Part shown: positions 33,471 through 45,590 of the stretch, piece after piece | Position numbering within the stretch: the first letter of the stretch is position 1 | How the letters are laid out: each line of letters starts with the position of its first letter | Assembly (NCBI GenBank): GCA_025200525.1 | Contig: CM045767.1 | Location: 9,593,273-9,657,272, forward strand | Direction of reading: 5' to 3' | Length of the DNA: 64,000 nt | Origin: Camellia lanceoleosa | Lineage: Eukaryota; Streptophyta; Magnoliopsida; Ericales; Theaceae | Made by a program: the position numbers and the translations under genes | The notes under the pieces: model-generated | Database searches by the model: none | What the model saw: only the letters and a program-made list of their open reading frames with translations | Told to the model about the DNA's origin: nothing

Positions 33471-33699
33471 TTAGAACAATTCTGTTTGACAATCACATTT
33501 TTAGCAATTATTTTGATAGTGAATTATTATTTTTTGAGTTACTTATTTAAAAGTTCTATTTATAAATGTTATGATAGTTTAGGTCATTTTTAACATTTTT
33601 TGAACCAATAAATCTTATTTAGTAAAACTTAATTTTTGAAATTAAAAATATTATCAATTTTACATAGTAATGTTCTAGAAAATTCACTACAACAAAAAA

Positions 33700-34965
33700 G
33701 GTCTATGGTGACGAAAACGCGTGACGAAAAAATATTTAGTCTCCAAATATGCATGTTTTAGTGATGAAAATAAGATTTCGCCTCCAATTATATTATTTTC
33801 AGAGACGAAAATCAAATTTCGTCACCAAATGCTTAAAATCAAATAAAACAATAGGTGACGAAAATTTTATTCGTCTCTAAATTTTATTTTTCGTCACAAA
33901 ACAATTTCCCGCTCTTGGAAAATTTGGTGGAAGATTTGGCGCCATTTTGGAGACGAAATTTGTCGTCACCATTGTAAAAAATTTTAGAGAGGAAATAATT
34001 TCGTCTTCAAATGTATTATTTTTAGAGAGGAAAATCAAATTTCGTCACCAAATGCTTAAAATCAAATAAAACAATAGGTGACGAAAATTTTATTCGTCTC
34101 TAAATTTTATTTTTCGTCACAAAACAATTTCCCACCCTTGGAAAATTTGGTGGAAGATTTGGCGCCATTTAGAGACGAAATTTGTCGTCACCATTGTAAA
34201 AAAATTTAGAGAGGAAATAATTTAGCTCCAAATGTATTATTTTCAGAGAGAAAAACCAAATTTCGTCACCAAATGCTTAAAATCAAATAAAACAATAGGT
34301 GACGAAAATTTTATTCGTCTCTAAATTTTATTTTTCGTCACAAAACAATTTTCCGCCCTTGAAAAATTTGGTGGAAGATTTAGCGCCATTTTGGAGACGA
34401 AATTTATCGTCACCATTGTAAAAAATTTTAGAGAGGAAATAATTTCGTCTCCAAATGTATTATTTTCAGAGAAGAAAACCAAATTTCGTCACCAAATGCT
34501 TAAAATAAATAAAACAATAGGTGATTTAAAATTTTATTCGTCCCTAAATTTTATTTTTTCGTTATAAAATAATTTCCGCCCTTGAAAAATTTGGTGGAAG
34601 ATTTGGCGCCATTTTGGAGACGAAATTTGTCATCACCATTGTAAAAAATTTTAGAGAGGAAATAATTTCGTCTCCAAATGTATTATTTTTAGAGAGGAAA
34701 ATCAAATTTCGTCACCAAATGCTTAAAATCAAATAAAACAATAGGTGACGAAAATTTTATTCGTCTCTAAATTTTATTTTTCGTCACAAAACAATTTCCC
34801 GCCCTTGAAAAATTTGGTGGAAGATTTGGCATCATTTTGGAGACGAAATTTGTTGTCACCATTGTAAAAAATTTTATAGAGGAAATAATTTCGTCTCCAA
34901 ATGTATTTTTAGAGAGGAATACCAAATTTCGTCACCAAATGCTTAAAATCAATAAAAAATACAAG
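33700..34965 (+). repeat. Left subterminal array, about six copies of 215-235 bp
   Basis: CAAATTTCGTCACCAAATGC occurs at about 33807, 34041, 34258, 34478, 34708 and 34922. Each unit also has CAATAGGTGACG, TTCGTCTCTAAATTTTA and GGCGCCATTT words. In CACTA elements such repeats bind the TNPA-type protein. Confidence 0.9.
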
Positions 34966-34987
34966 AAATCTGGGCTATTGTGGCAAA

Positions 34988-37190
34988 AAAAAATTTGTTT
35001 TAAAATTTAACCCAAAGATGATAAATATTAATTTTGTCGTTTATTTTAATTTTTCTCAAAAGTATAGGAGACGAAAACAAAATTTCGTGTGCAAAATGAG
35101 GCGCCAATTTCATTTGCATTGGCGCAATTATTTTAGCTCATTGGAGACAAACATTTTGTCACAAAATATAATTTTTTTGTGATTTAACGTAATTCGTTGC
35201 CAATAAATTCCATAACTATTAAACGATGTCGTTGCATATTTCCATTTATTAGGCGACAAATATATTTTTGTCTGGGAATGATAAGTTATGGAAGACGAAA
35301 ATATTTCATCACCAATAAACACTCCATCATGCAGACAATGTCATTTCATCTTTCTATTAAATAGGCGACAAATATATTTTTGTTTCAGAAGAATAAGTTG
35401 TGGGAGACAAAATATTTCGTCACTAATAAATTCTAATTGATTATGCGATTTAATATATTTTTTCGCCTCATAAGATTAAGTCGTGGAAGACAAAAATATT
35501 TCATCACCAATAATAAGTTCTTTGTTACGTATTGAAGGATACAAAATATTTTATCACTAATCATTTCTCTTTATTAAAATGCCGTGAAACTGTGACCCCA
35601 ATAGATACACTCTGACGCTTATCACTCATTTTCATGTACACGGACCTTGAAGTCGTGACCCAAGAAAACATTTTCTACAAACCCTCATTTATCTCTCGCA
35701 CTTGAGTCTACTTCTTTTCTCACAAGTATTGAAGTCGTGACTCAAGAAGATACTCTGTAAACCATTTCTTCTATTTCGCGCTAAAGCCCCTCTCTTCTGT
35801 CTCATACTTAAGCCCTTCGTGCATGCTAGCATTGAAGCTATTATCCAAGAAGGTACCCTATGCAAACCCACTATTCTTTCTCACAGTGAAGGCCCCTCTT
35901 GCACGCAAGTACTTTTTCTCATTGTCTGAACCAACTCTATCCTTTTCATCTAGAACACTCATTTTAGAAAAATCGAAGGTCAAAACCTCTCTCCACAAAA
36001 AAAGAAAAAGAAAAAGATAATTAATGTAGCTATTTTTTTTTTTTGTGAGAAAAAATACAGAGAAACAAATAATAAAATATTTGTAATTTTCAAAATTAAT
36101 AGAAAACATTACCTTGTTTAGTATGGAGTTTTCAATAATTAATTTTTAAAATTTGGTGATAAAATTTATTTTTGTTTTAGAACGTAACCCAAACATGACC
36201 AAATATTACTTTTATCGTTTTTTTTAATTGTTCTCAAAACTATAGGAGACGAAAAAATAAAATCATCAAAAAAAAGAGGCGCCAATTTTTTTTCTTGTTG
36301 GCGCCAATTATTTTAGCTCATTGGAGACGAACATTTTTGTTACAAAATTTAAAGTTTTTTTGCGACAAAAGGAATTCGTCACCAATAAATTCCAAACTTA
36401 TTAGACGATGTCGTTTCATTTTCTTATTTATTTGGTGACAAATATATTTTTTGTCTGGGAATGATAAGTTATGTGAGACAAAAATATTTTGTCACCAATA
36501 AACCCTTCATGCTCGTTTGATCTTTCTATCAATAAGGTGACAAATATATTTTTGTATCGGAAGGATATGTTTTGGGAGACGAAAATATTTCGTCACTAAT
36601 AAAGTCTCCATGTGTCATGTTGCATTTTGATTGATTGTGTGACGAATATATTTTCGTCTCATAAGGTAAAATTGAAGGAGACGAAAATATTTCATCGCCA
36701 ATAAATTCTCCATCCCCACACAACATTGTTTTTGTATTTTTGTTGATTAGGCAACGAACATATGAGTTCGAGAAAAAATATTTTATCACTAATTATTTCT
36801 CTTTATTAAAATGCCGTCAGAAATTAAGAGACACTCTTACCTTAATCACCTACTTTCACACACACACAAATACTAAAGTCGTGACCCGAAAAGACACCCT
36901 CTACAAATCCTCGTTTTTGTCGCACACTTGGGTCTCCTCTATTACAAGTATTGAAGTGTGACTCGAGAAAACAATCTCTATAAACCATCTCTTCTATTTC
37001 GCACTGAAGTTCCTCTATTCTCTCTCACATTTAAGCCGTTTGTGCATGTAAACATTATTATCCAAGAAGACATTTTGTGCAAAGCTACTATTCTTTCTCA
37101 TAGTAAGCCCCTCTCCACAAAAAGAAAATAATAATAATAATAATAATTAAACAAGGAAACAAAATACAAGAAATCTAGGCTATTGTGGCA
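34988..37190 (+). repeat. Second-order tandem duplication, two copies of about 1.18 kb
   Basis: GGCGCCAATTT, ATTTTAGCTCATTGGAGAC, AGTCGTGAC and CCATTTCTTCTATTTCGC-like blocks occur in the same order in 34988-36020 and 36165-37130. A word ACAAGAAATCTGGGCTATTG (34961) recurs at 37163 and resembles another CACTA terminus without its CACT. Confidence 0.75.
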
Positions 37191-37284
37191 GTTAGAAACT
37201 AAGAGACACTCTTACCTTAATTTAGATGAGGGAAAATTGCAGCAGTTGTCCCGATACTTTGGTCTTTATATCATATAAATGATA

Positions 37285-37362
37285 TGTGCCATATCTATAT
37301 CTATCTATCTATCTATCTATCTGTATCTATATCTATATCTATATCTATCTATCTATCTATAT
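37285..37362 (+). repeat. (TATC)n / (ATCT)n microsatellite
   Basis: Repeated tetra- and hexanucleotide TATCTA units inside the CACTA element. Confidence 0.85.
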
Positions 37363-37534
37363 TATATAAGGGAAAAAGGGTTTTTAACTCACAAGCCTTG
37401 TGAGAGCTCCAATACCACATGTCTAATTTCCTAATTTTTTGATTTAAAAAAAAAAACTCAGCACTTATTAACTTCTCTCAAGTCTTTTTGATTTCTCCCA
37501 TACACACCATTTTCAACTTCTCTCATACCTATTT

Positions 37535-39220
37535 AATTTTCAACTTCTCTCGTCTCTCTCTGTCTCTCTTCTCTTGATCTCTCTCGCTCATCTCTCTCTG
37601 TATCTCTATCGTTTATCTCTTTTCGCTCTCTCTCTTTGTCTGTCTCTTTTCACCTATTTTTTCATTTCTCTTTCTCTCTCTTACTCATCACTCTTATCCC
37701 TCTCTCTCATCTGTCTATCTGCTCATGCATCTCTCTCTCTCTCTGTGTCTCTCACTCATCTCTCTCTTCTCTCATCTCTTTTCTCTCTCTGTCTCTTTCG
37801 TTCATCTCTCTTGTTTCTATCTCTCTTGCTCTCTCTCTTCTCGCTCTCTCTCATCTCTTTTTCTCTCTGTCTCTATTGCTCATCTCTCTTATTTCTATCT
37901 CTCCCGTTCATCTCTCTTCTCTCTATGTCTCTTTCGTTCATCTCTCTTTCTCTCTATCTCTCTCTGTCTCTATCTCATTCATCTCTCATCTATCTCATCT
38001 CTTTTTCTAACTCTCACTCTCTATCTCTATCTTTGTCTCTCTCTTTCTTTCTCTTCTTTTTCTCTCTCACTCATTACTCTTCTCTATCCTGTCTGTCTTT
38101 GTCTCTGTCTTTGTCCCTTTTTCTCTTTGTCTCTCACTCATCTCTCTTCTCTCTATCTCTCTCATCTTTTTTCTTTCTCTATCTCTCTCATTCATCTCTA
38201 TTCTCACTATGTCTCTGTCTGTCGTTCCTATTCATCTTTTTCTCTCTATCTCTCTCTTTTCTATGTCTTTCTTTCGATCATCTCTTTTCGTTCTCTTTCT
38301 CTCTCTCTTTGTCTATCTCTCACTCATCTCTTGTTTCTTTCTGTCTATGTCTATGTCTCTATCTCTTCTCTTTCTGTGTCTCTCTCTCTATCTGTCTATC
38401 TCTCTGTTTCTCTTTCACTCATCATTCTTCTCTCTCTCTCTCTCTCTCTCTTTATGTCTCTTTCTCTATCTCTTGTTCATTTCTTTTTGTTGTCTCTCTC
38501 TCTCTCTCTCTCTGTGTCTATCTCTCGCTTTTTTTTTTATTTCTCTATGTCTCTCTCTGTCTCTGTCTCACTTATCTCTTTTCTCTCAATCGCTCATTTC
38601 TCTAATATGTCCTCTCTATCCCTCTTCCTAGTATGTCCTCTATATTTTGCCTTATCTCTGTCCCTCTCGACCTCTCTTCCCTAATATCTCAGATCTCTCA
38701 CTCTGTGACTCTCTCTGTCTTTGTTTTATCTTTGACTAAAGTAATTTTGTTCCATAATGTCTCACCCACCAGGGCCTTCACCATTCTCATTTTCTAGAGC
38801 ATATTCAACTCTCCCTAAAAACAATTTGAGGTATAAATATCCCTCTCTTTCTATCTCTCTCGCTCATCTCTCATCTCTTTATCTCTCATATCTCTTATCT
38901 CTCTGTCTCTCTCACTCATCTCTCTTCTCTCTATCTCTCTATTTGTGTCTCTCGTTCATCTCCCATCTCTCACTCTCTATCTCTTTCTCTCTTTGTCTCT
39001 TTTTCTCTCTGTGTATGTTTGTCTTTCTCCCACATTGTGTTCATCTTGCTCACTCTCTCCCTCATCTCTTCTCTATTTACCGAGCTCTCCACTACAAGAA
39101 AAAGCACTTTTAGCAATCATTTTGTCTCTCTTTCTCTCTCTCTCTCTCATCACTCTATCTCTTTCTCTATCTCTTCTCTATCTCTCTCACTCATCTCTCT
39201 CTCCACGATCTCCTCTACCA
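37535..39220 (+). repeat. Very long polypyrimidine (TCTC) tract
   Basis: About 1.2 kb (37535-38720) and then 0.38 kb (38840-39220) of almost pure C/T on the plus strand, dominated by TCTCTC with CATC, GTCT and TTTC interruptions. All three frames stay open for long distances and give Ser/Leu-rich nonsense. It is a strand-asymmetric low-complexity tract able in principle to form triplex DNA. Confidence 0.9.
39090..39122 (+). mobile_element. Isolated CACTA terminus inside the polypyrimidine tract
   Basis: CACTACAAGAAAAAGCACTT is a typical CACTA end and differs from the host element's own end. Only this terminus is visible; no partner was found, so it is a remnant or a chimeric junction. Confidence 0.55.
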
Positions 39221-39277
39221 CCTTCACCACTACTGCAAATGTCATTTCACTACCACCATTATTATCATTGTTGCCAC

Positions 39278-39392
39278 TCCATCTCTACGAGCACCATTAC
39301 TACCACCATCGCTACCACTACCACTACCACCACCACCACCACCACTGCTACCACTACTACTGCTGCTACTACTACTACTACTATTACCTTTC
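39278..39392 (+). repeat. (ACC)n/(CTA)n trinucleotide tract
   Basis: TACCACCA and CTACTACTA repeats, directly after the polypyrimidine tract. Confidence 0.85.
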
Positions 39393-39424
39393 CTCCACCA
39401 CTGCCACTCCATCTCCTCTATCAT

Positions 39425-39746
39425 TTATCATTTTAATAAATTTTTCAATATTATTACCAGTACTAATGAAATAATCATTTCGCAGACACAAAACATATAT
39501 TTAAAAATTTTTAAAAAAATTTAATTATCAAAACGAGGGTTAAGTGTGTAAAAAAAATTCACTCATGACTTATGAGTAAATAAATCTGATTTGTAAGACT
39601 TATTGATATTATTTCAGATTTTAAAATTCACTAATTTTTTAGATTCACTTAATTTAGATATATTTAAAAAAAAAATATTTGTGATTTGTTTTTAAATACA
39701 AAAGAAGTACTCATTTAATTCACTTAAATTCACTTTCTTTCTTTCT

Positions 39747-39784
<38 letters not shown>

Positions 39785-40070
39785 AGAATATAAGAAAATA
39801 TAAGAATATAAAATTTTAAAATATATTATTATATTTTTCAGTACAAAAAATATTAAGATAAATATTTAAAATAATTTAATTTTTTTAATTTATAATTTTA
39901 TTACTTATATTTTTATTTAAATATAATTTTAATTTTAATATATTTATTACTTTTATTTAAATGTTTTTTGAAATTGTTATTTTATTTTTATCGACTAAAT
40001 ATTAGTCGGCGATTATAATTACAAAATTTAAAAATAAGTTTCAGACTACGGAGGGAAACTTCGGAGGGAA
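39425..40070 (+). other. A+T-rich spacer with (TA)n
   Basis: Contains a (TA)14-type run at 39752-39780. No coding sequence. Confidence 0.6.
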
Positions 40071-40074
40071 ATTT

Positions 40075-40219
40075 TAGTACTTCTTTCTTTTCTCTCTCTC
40101 TTTCTCACTCTTTCACGCCTCTGCCCTCCTCCAGCTCTCTCTCTCTCGCCTTTGTCTCCGTCGGCGTCAGGTACGGGAGCATCACCGCCATCACGCATCT
40201 GCCCTCCTCTAGCTCTCTC

Positions 40220-40252
<33 letters not shown>

Positions 40253-40600
40253 TTCTGATAGCTGACTCTGTTCTTGGCGGATTCTTTCTCTTATCGCCAA
40301 CTATTGCGGAGGCTTAACTCCCCGATTTGTTGAACTTGGTAGCAAGATCGCCAAAAAGTGAGGTTCGTGCCATCTTCATCTTGGCTTCGAGGAGCGATCC
40401 TCCACAACATCGAAGATCTCATTGATCTTCTGAGTACTCCCTCTCCTCTTCGTGCCTACTTTTGGCTACTAATTGGATCGATTTTGGGGGCAAAATTGGA
40501 TCTTGTAGGTTATTCACATTGTGGGTACATTGGAAAGAATCAATGGGTTCGCCTACATTGCGCTTTTTGAAGGAAATTTAGGGTTTGATCGCTCCCAATC
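40075..40600 (+). other. G+C-richer, exon-like captured block (source unknown)
   Basis: After 0.6 kb of A/T-rich DNA the composition changes to CT-rich leader-like sequence with CTCTCGCCTTTGTCTCCGTC and then balanced sequence with a 70-codon open frame (40358-40570). It resembles a 5' untranslated region plus first exon. The next exon-like unit downstream is myosin-like, so it could be the start of the same captured gene. I do not recognise its protein. Confidence 0.4.
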
Positions 40601-41240
40601 GATTGATTTGTGAGAAAATGGTATTTACTTTCAATTGATTTTTGCAACTATTTTGTTTTTCATTTTTGTTGGAATTTTGATGATTTTTGAGTTATATTTG
40701 CTGACCTTAATGGTAATGGGAGCAAAACAGTCTTCCATTTCACCAAGTGATCTTTGAGGCTTGAATGATTTTTCCGCTCTTAAACTGGGTTTATTTAATT
40801 TTATTGTGGTTACTAATACAAACAATGAAGGCACTCAATACCCAATTCAATGTTCATTATTTTACCTTTATCTAATGTTGAACATTGAGGAACTTTCAAG
40901 CTGGAATTTTTATTATTTGTGTCATGGCTTAGTGTAGAAAACTTATATATTTTTTTTGTTTGAAAGTGATTGTTCATTTGTTTTTGTTTTGTTTTTTTGA
41001 ATGGTAATGTGTCACAATGGTGATGCCATTTGAGCCAATCTACATTCTGCCATGCTTATTCTCGCTAATGGATATGGATTTCTATTTTGTCTTGAATCTT
41101 TCTGATTTTAAATTAATTACATTGAATTCATGAAATCTTGGTTATGGCATTGCGATTACTTTGATGTTGAGTTTTGTATATAATGCTATTTTTAATACCT
41201 ACATCATGTGAAACTTATTAACATATCCTTGTACATGCAG
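40601..41240 (+). other. Intron-like sequence before the myosin exon
   Basis: T-rich, with many stops, ending in TTGTACATGCAG, a good splice acceptor directly before the myosin-like exon. Confidence 0.4.
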
Positions 41241-41369
41241 AGTTTCCCGATTAATATAGTGGTTGGATCTCATGTTTGGGTGGAGGATCTTTGAGGAATT
41301 CGGGTAGATGGGGAAATCTTGGAAGTTAACGGTGAAGAGATTAAAATAAGTTGTACATCGGGAAAGGAG
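41241..41369 (+). pseudogene. Captured myosin exon (plant class XI type), N-terminal SH3-like region
   Basis: In frame the exon reads NIVVGSHVWVED and, after a short damaged stretch with a stop (41292-41312), VDGEILEVNGEEIK and CTSGK. This is the beginning of plant myosin heavy chains, where a VNIxVGSHVWVEDP segment is followed by WIDGE. It is bounded by an acceptor (GCAG) and a donor (GAG|GTGAGT), so a genomic exon was captured. The stop comes from small indels around the expected WIDGE tryptophan. No later myosin exon is visible. Confidence 0.75.
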
Positions 41370-42470
41370 GTGAGTGGTCTGTTTTTTATTCTTTGTCATA
41401 TTTTAGTTTTATTTAAGGCATTCTTTACGATATGGTATTGATTTATTTAGTATACAAAACTATTTGTTTTAGGAAAATTGATAATGTTGAGCTATGTTAA
41501 TTTAATTATATTAAGAACTAGAAGTAAGAACAATACATCCTAATCATGCAAAACATGAATGATAACCCAAATTCATTTTCAATGACACTTAATTATGGCG
41601 AATAGAGATAATGATTAAATTGATGCTTGATGCTTGCTATTCATTTTAAATTGATGCTTGCTATTTGTTATTTTCTGCATTAAGGCGAATAGAGATAATG
41701 ATTAGAATACAAGTCCAAAACAAGAGCCCCATAGAGTTAATTATTCTTTGGTGCAAGATTTACGGCATTGAATGATGTCGATATTATTCTTTGTGTGTAT
41801 AAGTGGTGCAAAATTAATTTTTGTTCATGGGTTGAGTTTGCCATTGTTTTGATTCCAATGCAACTGTAGTCCTATATTTTCGTAATCCCATATGTATAAT
41901 GGTGCATGCATTTGTAGTCCTATATTTTCCTAATCCTGTTCTTTGTGGGTAAATGATGTGCTTCTATTGGGTTTATACACACTGATTTGAAATGCAGGTA
42001 TCCTAATTGAATTAATTTCTTGGACGGTGCGCTCTTTCCAATATTCATCTTGACTATAATAGCTCGCCATTAGTACCCTACACAATAGTCAAGTTATTCT
42101 CTTTGCATCTAAAAGACAAAGAGCATACACCGTGAGTGTTAGGTTTGCTTTCGCTTTGGGAAGTACCGCAAATCCATATTTAAACGTGTAAGTTTCTCAT
42201 CCAACTCATTATTTGAATTACATTGTGATTTTTTTGTTGTATTCTAATTCATTTGGTTTCTTTTTCGATTATCGAACTTTTCAACATGTAGCAACTTATC
42301 GCTTGTGCTTTGGGTCATCATGGCATCTTGGTTTATTAGATCAAACATATTAGCCATGAGGTAATCTGTATATGATTGCTTGGTACTCCATTGTTGGGGT
42401 TAGCTTTGGTAGGAAGGACTTTAATCTGCCTTTCTTGTGAATCTGTGATAATGTAGGAATGGAATCTAGA
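41370..42470 (+). other. Intron-like or captured sequence, source unknown
   Basis: Contains a direct repeat of AATAGAGATAATGATTA (41600, 41688) and a more balanced block at 41990-42380 that could be a further captured exon, but no protein was recognised. Confidence 0.4.
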
Positions 42471-42691
42471 GGCCATGCTTGGTTTGATTTTCAAAAACTT
42501 GTTCGAATTTTTTCTTAAAAACTAAAATTAATTTGACGAAAAGAAATTAAAAATACAAAACATTTATTATTTTTACATAATTTTATCTTACGGGTGGCTA
42601 GAAATAATTTTTAATATATTTTTGATATTTGTTTTTATCGAATTAGTTTTCAATTTATCAACCCCCCCTTAAGAACAAACCAAACAAGGCC
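42471..42691. mobile_element. MITE with GGCCTTGTTTGG-type ends
   Basis: Left end GGCCATGCTTGGTTTG, right end CAAACCAAACAAGGCC, A/T-rich interior. The flanks share AGA. Superfamily not determined. Confidence 0.65.
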
Positions 42692-42955
42692 AGAAAGTTT
42701 CCCTTGAACAGTGAGTCCACTAGTGGATGATGCTAATGCGATTAAATTCATTATGTGCGTGCTATGTACATGTATTTACATATGTATATATAAGTATTCT
42801 GTTCTTGTGGCATTGATTTTAATTCTTCGTAAATGTTCTTTAAGTACTTGCTGAAGATCGAAGTTGGCTTCTGTTCGTTATGTCACACTTTAATCTGCCT
42901 AAAAGGGAGGGTTCCCAAACGAGGCTTAACTGTTGTTTACCATTTGTTCTTGTAG

Positions 42956-43039
42956 GACTTCTTCACAAAAATACTCACCTTTGGATTGGTTGGGCTATTT
43001 TGACCAAGAAGATGATATTCACATCCAGATTCGAATGAT
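42956..43039 (+). pseudogene. PME1: Captured PME1 exon A
   Basis: Encodes SSQKYSPLDWLGYFDQEDDI, the segment just before the hydrolase core of plant protein phosphatase methylesterase 1, which demethylates the C-terminal leucine of protein phosphatase 2A. A single C is missing after ACATCC, so HIPDSND is read as HIQIRM: a 1-bp deletion. The acceptor (TTCTTGTAG) and donor (GAT|GTAAGT) are intact. Confidence 0.85.
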
Positions 43040-43175
43040 GTAAGTAAATTTTTTTTTCTCCTTTTAGTTATTGAATACGTGCGAAAGTTTCTTTCAATAT
43101 TTTAATTTTTCCCTTTCATATTATTATTATTATTATTATTTAGGGTGGAATTATTAACATGCCTTTTCATTTTAG

Positions 43176-43246
43176 GCTTCTCACATTTATAATGCAGGAT
43201 CAGATGGACCAATTATTTTTTGTCTGCATGGAGGTGGTTATTCTGG
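43176..43246 (+). pseudogene. PME1: Captured PME1 exon B
   Basis: Encodes ASHIYNAGSDGP and IIFCLHGGGYSG. HGGG is the oxyanion-hole motif of the alpha/beta hydrolase fold in this enzyme. Splice signals TTTTAG and GG|GTACGT are intact, and the phase (two bases carried over) fits exon C. Confidence 0.88.
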
Positions 43247-43961
43247 GTACGTTTGATTTTTATTTTAATAGAATTGTCTTATATTCTTTCATAGTATTTC
43301 TAATGCATGAATTACGAGAATACTGAGATCAAGACTAATGCATACTGTTATGTAAACTTTAGTGAGGTTATCAACAAACTAATATACAAGGAGAATCAAA
43401 ATAGTCTATATTGTGGTGCAATATCTTATCTTTCTAGCTTTCTTAGTTGTTGTATTCGAAAAAAGACAAAACTTTAACATATAGCGCTTTGAAACAAGAG
43501 AAATAAGTAGTGAAGAGGACTCACTTTGAATAGTAATTTCATAATATAATTTTTAAGGAAAGGAGTTTAATGTCTTTTATTTATTTATCGTAATTATAGA
43601 AAATTTAACTTCGCAACTTCATTTCATTCATCAATGATCTCGCATGATTCTCCTGCAATGTTCCACTATGTGCCTTTTGATTATCTATAAATATAAATAT
43701 TTTTTTTCCCCAAGAAAATGACACTGTCTTCAAACACCCCCACCCAAATCCCTTACTAATTAAAGAAAAAGAAAGTTACATTAACTAAATTTAATTCACA
43801 TTGTTTTGTTGTTGTGTATGTCTTACTTTTATATGGCTGCAGTTCTAGATTGAAAATGAACCAAAAACAAAAAAAGAATAAAGATTGCATATGCTGATAT
43901 TATTATTTCAAGCGCTCTGCGACTTGTTTACCTTAGTACATGACAAAATTCATTTGGATAG

Positions 43962-44076
43962 TCTTTCATTTGCATTGGCAGCTAGTAAACTTAAGGAAAA
44001 GTCAAGGGTAGTAGCCATGGACCTAAGAGGACATGGGAAATCATCCACAGAAAATGAACTAGACCTATCAATAGAG
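43962..44076 (+). pseudogene. PME1: Captured PME1 exon C
   Basis: Joined in phase to exon B, it reads LSFALAASKLKEKS and VVAMDLRGHGKSSTENELDL, then a donor (GAG|GTATGA). This is the region before the catalytic GHSMGG serine motif, which is not present. The captured piece is therefore catalytically incomplete. The acceptor is GGATAG. Confidence 0.88.
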
Positions 44077-44288
44077 GTATGATATGTAAAAGGTAAAAAC
44101 AAAAATCATCCATCTCACTCTAGCCATATTTCAATGATTTAGAGCCTATATGACATATCCACCTGTTGAGATTATTGTTGCTTTATGTTTTATGTATAGA
44201 AATATATAATTATCTTTTCTTTACATCTAATGTTTAATTATGCTTATCCACCTAAAAAATGTTCAATTATGCTTTATAGTTGGGCATA

Positions 44289-44564
44289 ATGGACACTACA
44301 AAAAAACAGTTGACCAAACCAAGTACCGAAACTAAGAAGGTAATGAATTATGAGAAACAAAGAATGAAGACAATTAATAACAATCGTGAGAGAATGAATG
44401 TTCTAGGAGTGAAGAATATAGCAACTTGTTTGAAGGTTGCGGTTCAACATAAGAAATTAAGGAAGGAAAAACAAATACCAATTGAGGAAAATGACGATGA
44501 TTATCGACCGTTAGAGGCTAAAGATGACAGTGACACTGAATCTTATGATTCGTTTGAGCATGAG
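44289..44564 (+). pseudogene. Ptta/En/Spm accessory gene, first exon
   Basis: Starts MDTTKKQLTKPSTETKK and contains YEKQRMKTINNNRERMNVLG, a segment common in plant proteins of this transposon family, then an acidic DDSDTESYDS stretch. The donor is GAG|GTACTA. This gene should encode the CACTA accessory DNA-binding protein that recognises the subterminal repeats. Confidence 0.6.
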
Positions 44565-44676
44565 GTACTATACATTTATGCATTGTGAAATATATTCTGT
44601 CTTGTTACTTTTAATTCATACACACGTAGATATGTATATCTTTGTACATATATTCATATTTTATTATGTTATTCAG

Positions 44677-44797
44677 CTGTTAGAGATACTATCGAGAGCC
44701 TGGGGAGGAGTGTGGAAGAAACCACCCACCGAAGGATGTTGATCCTACCAAGTGGATAGATCTTATTAATAAAAAGTGGAACACTAAAGAATTTTTG
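44677..44797 (+). pseudogene. Ptta/En/Spm accessory gene, second exon
   Basis: After an ATTCAG acceptor, one frame gives VDPTKWIDLINKKWNTKEFL, close to the DPxxWxxLxxxWxxxEF pattern of the plant Ptta/En/Spm transposase domain. A frame change near 44735 separates it from the preceding ILSRAWGGVWKKP block. Donor TTTTTG|GTAACA. Confidence 0.65.
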
Positions 44798-45590
44798 GTA
44801 ACATTTTCATCTTTTTTATTATATCAGCGAAGAAAGAATTTGATTAGAATAGGGAGAGATTCCAAAAAAACTAGAAAGAACACAATCAATTTGCTGTGAA
44901 ATTCCATGTGTTCTTTTTCCCTTATCCTCTAGGCATGTAAGTGAAACATAATAAAAACCAAATAAGTGGCAAAATGAGAAAGGGAAACTATTAAACATGG
45001 ATTGGAAGGCTCACATAATAGGAAATTAATTTATGATTCCTTAAAGTGCATCTTTCACATCATAGAATAAAGAACTAAGATTTCAGTTTCTAAGATTGTA
45101 TTTTCTGTTTGTTCTTGAGTTTGGTCTGAAGTTTCATGGTAATGGTAAGCAACTAGCTGAGTAACTAATACAGGGTATTAAGACAGAACTTTAGATTTGA
45201 TATAGTTGTGGAAGAAAGAAAGGGATATGAGTTTGGTATCAGTAATTGTTCCATATCTTGTGAAATGTAAATGGATTTTTTCACAATCTATCTTACCCAT
45301 GCTTATATGCCCCCTATTTGTGAACGGTGTAAATTACTCGTTTTTTTTTATTCAAAGAATTGAATGAAACTAGTGAATAATTTGAAACATCTTTTAAGTT
45401 GAAATGATATATAGGAAAATGATAGATATGAACAATGCAATTCTTTATTATCAAGCATTAAATTTGTTTTACTACTGATACATTTCATTGTTATATTGGT
45501 TCATTCTTCCTTATGGAAACAATCAAAAGCCAACATATTTGTCTTACTAATGATACATTTCATTATTATATTGGTCATTCTTTCTTATAG

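Noticed and set aside
33700..34965. CRISPR array
   Set aside because: Repeat units are over 200 bp, contiguous, degenerate and lie at a CACTA end; no spacers, and the genome is a plant.
37574..38684. Long Ser/Leu-rich open frames up to 343 codons
   Set aside because: All three frames are open because the DNA is nearly pure C/T and has few stop codons. No domain or normal amino-acid composition.
39242..39436. Ser/Gly- or Thr-rich open frames in the trinucleotide tract
   Set aside because: Simple-sequence translation only.
40046..40300. Arg/Glu-rich open frame on the minus strand
   Set aside because: Translation of (CT)n repeats; the plus strand is the more plausible exon-like strand.
42956..44076. 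Functional PME1 gene
   Set aside because: Only three exons, a 1-bp deletion in the first, and no catalytic GHSMGG motif; it lies inside a transposon.
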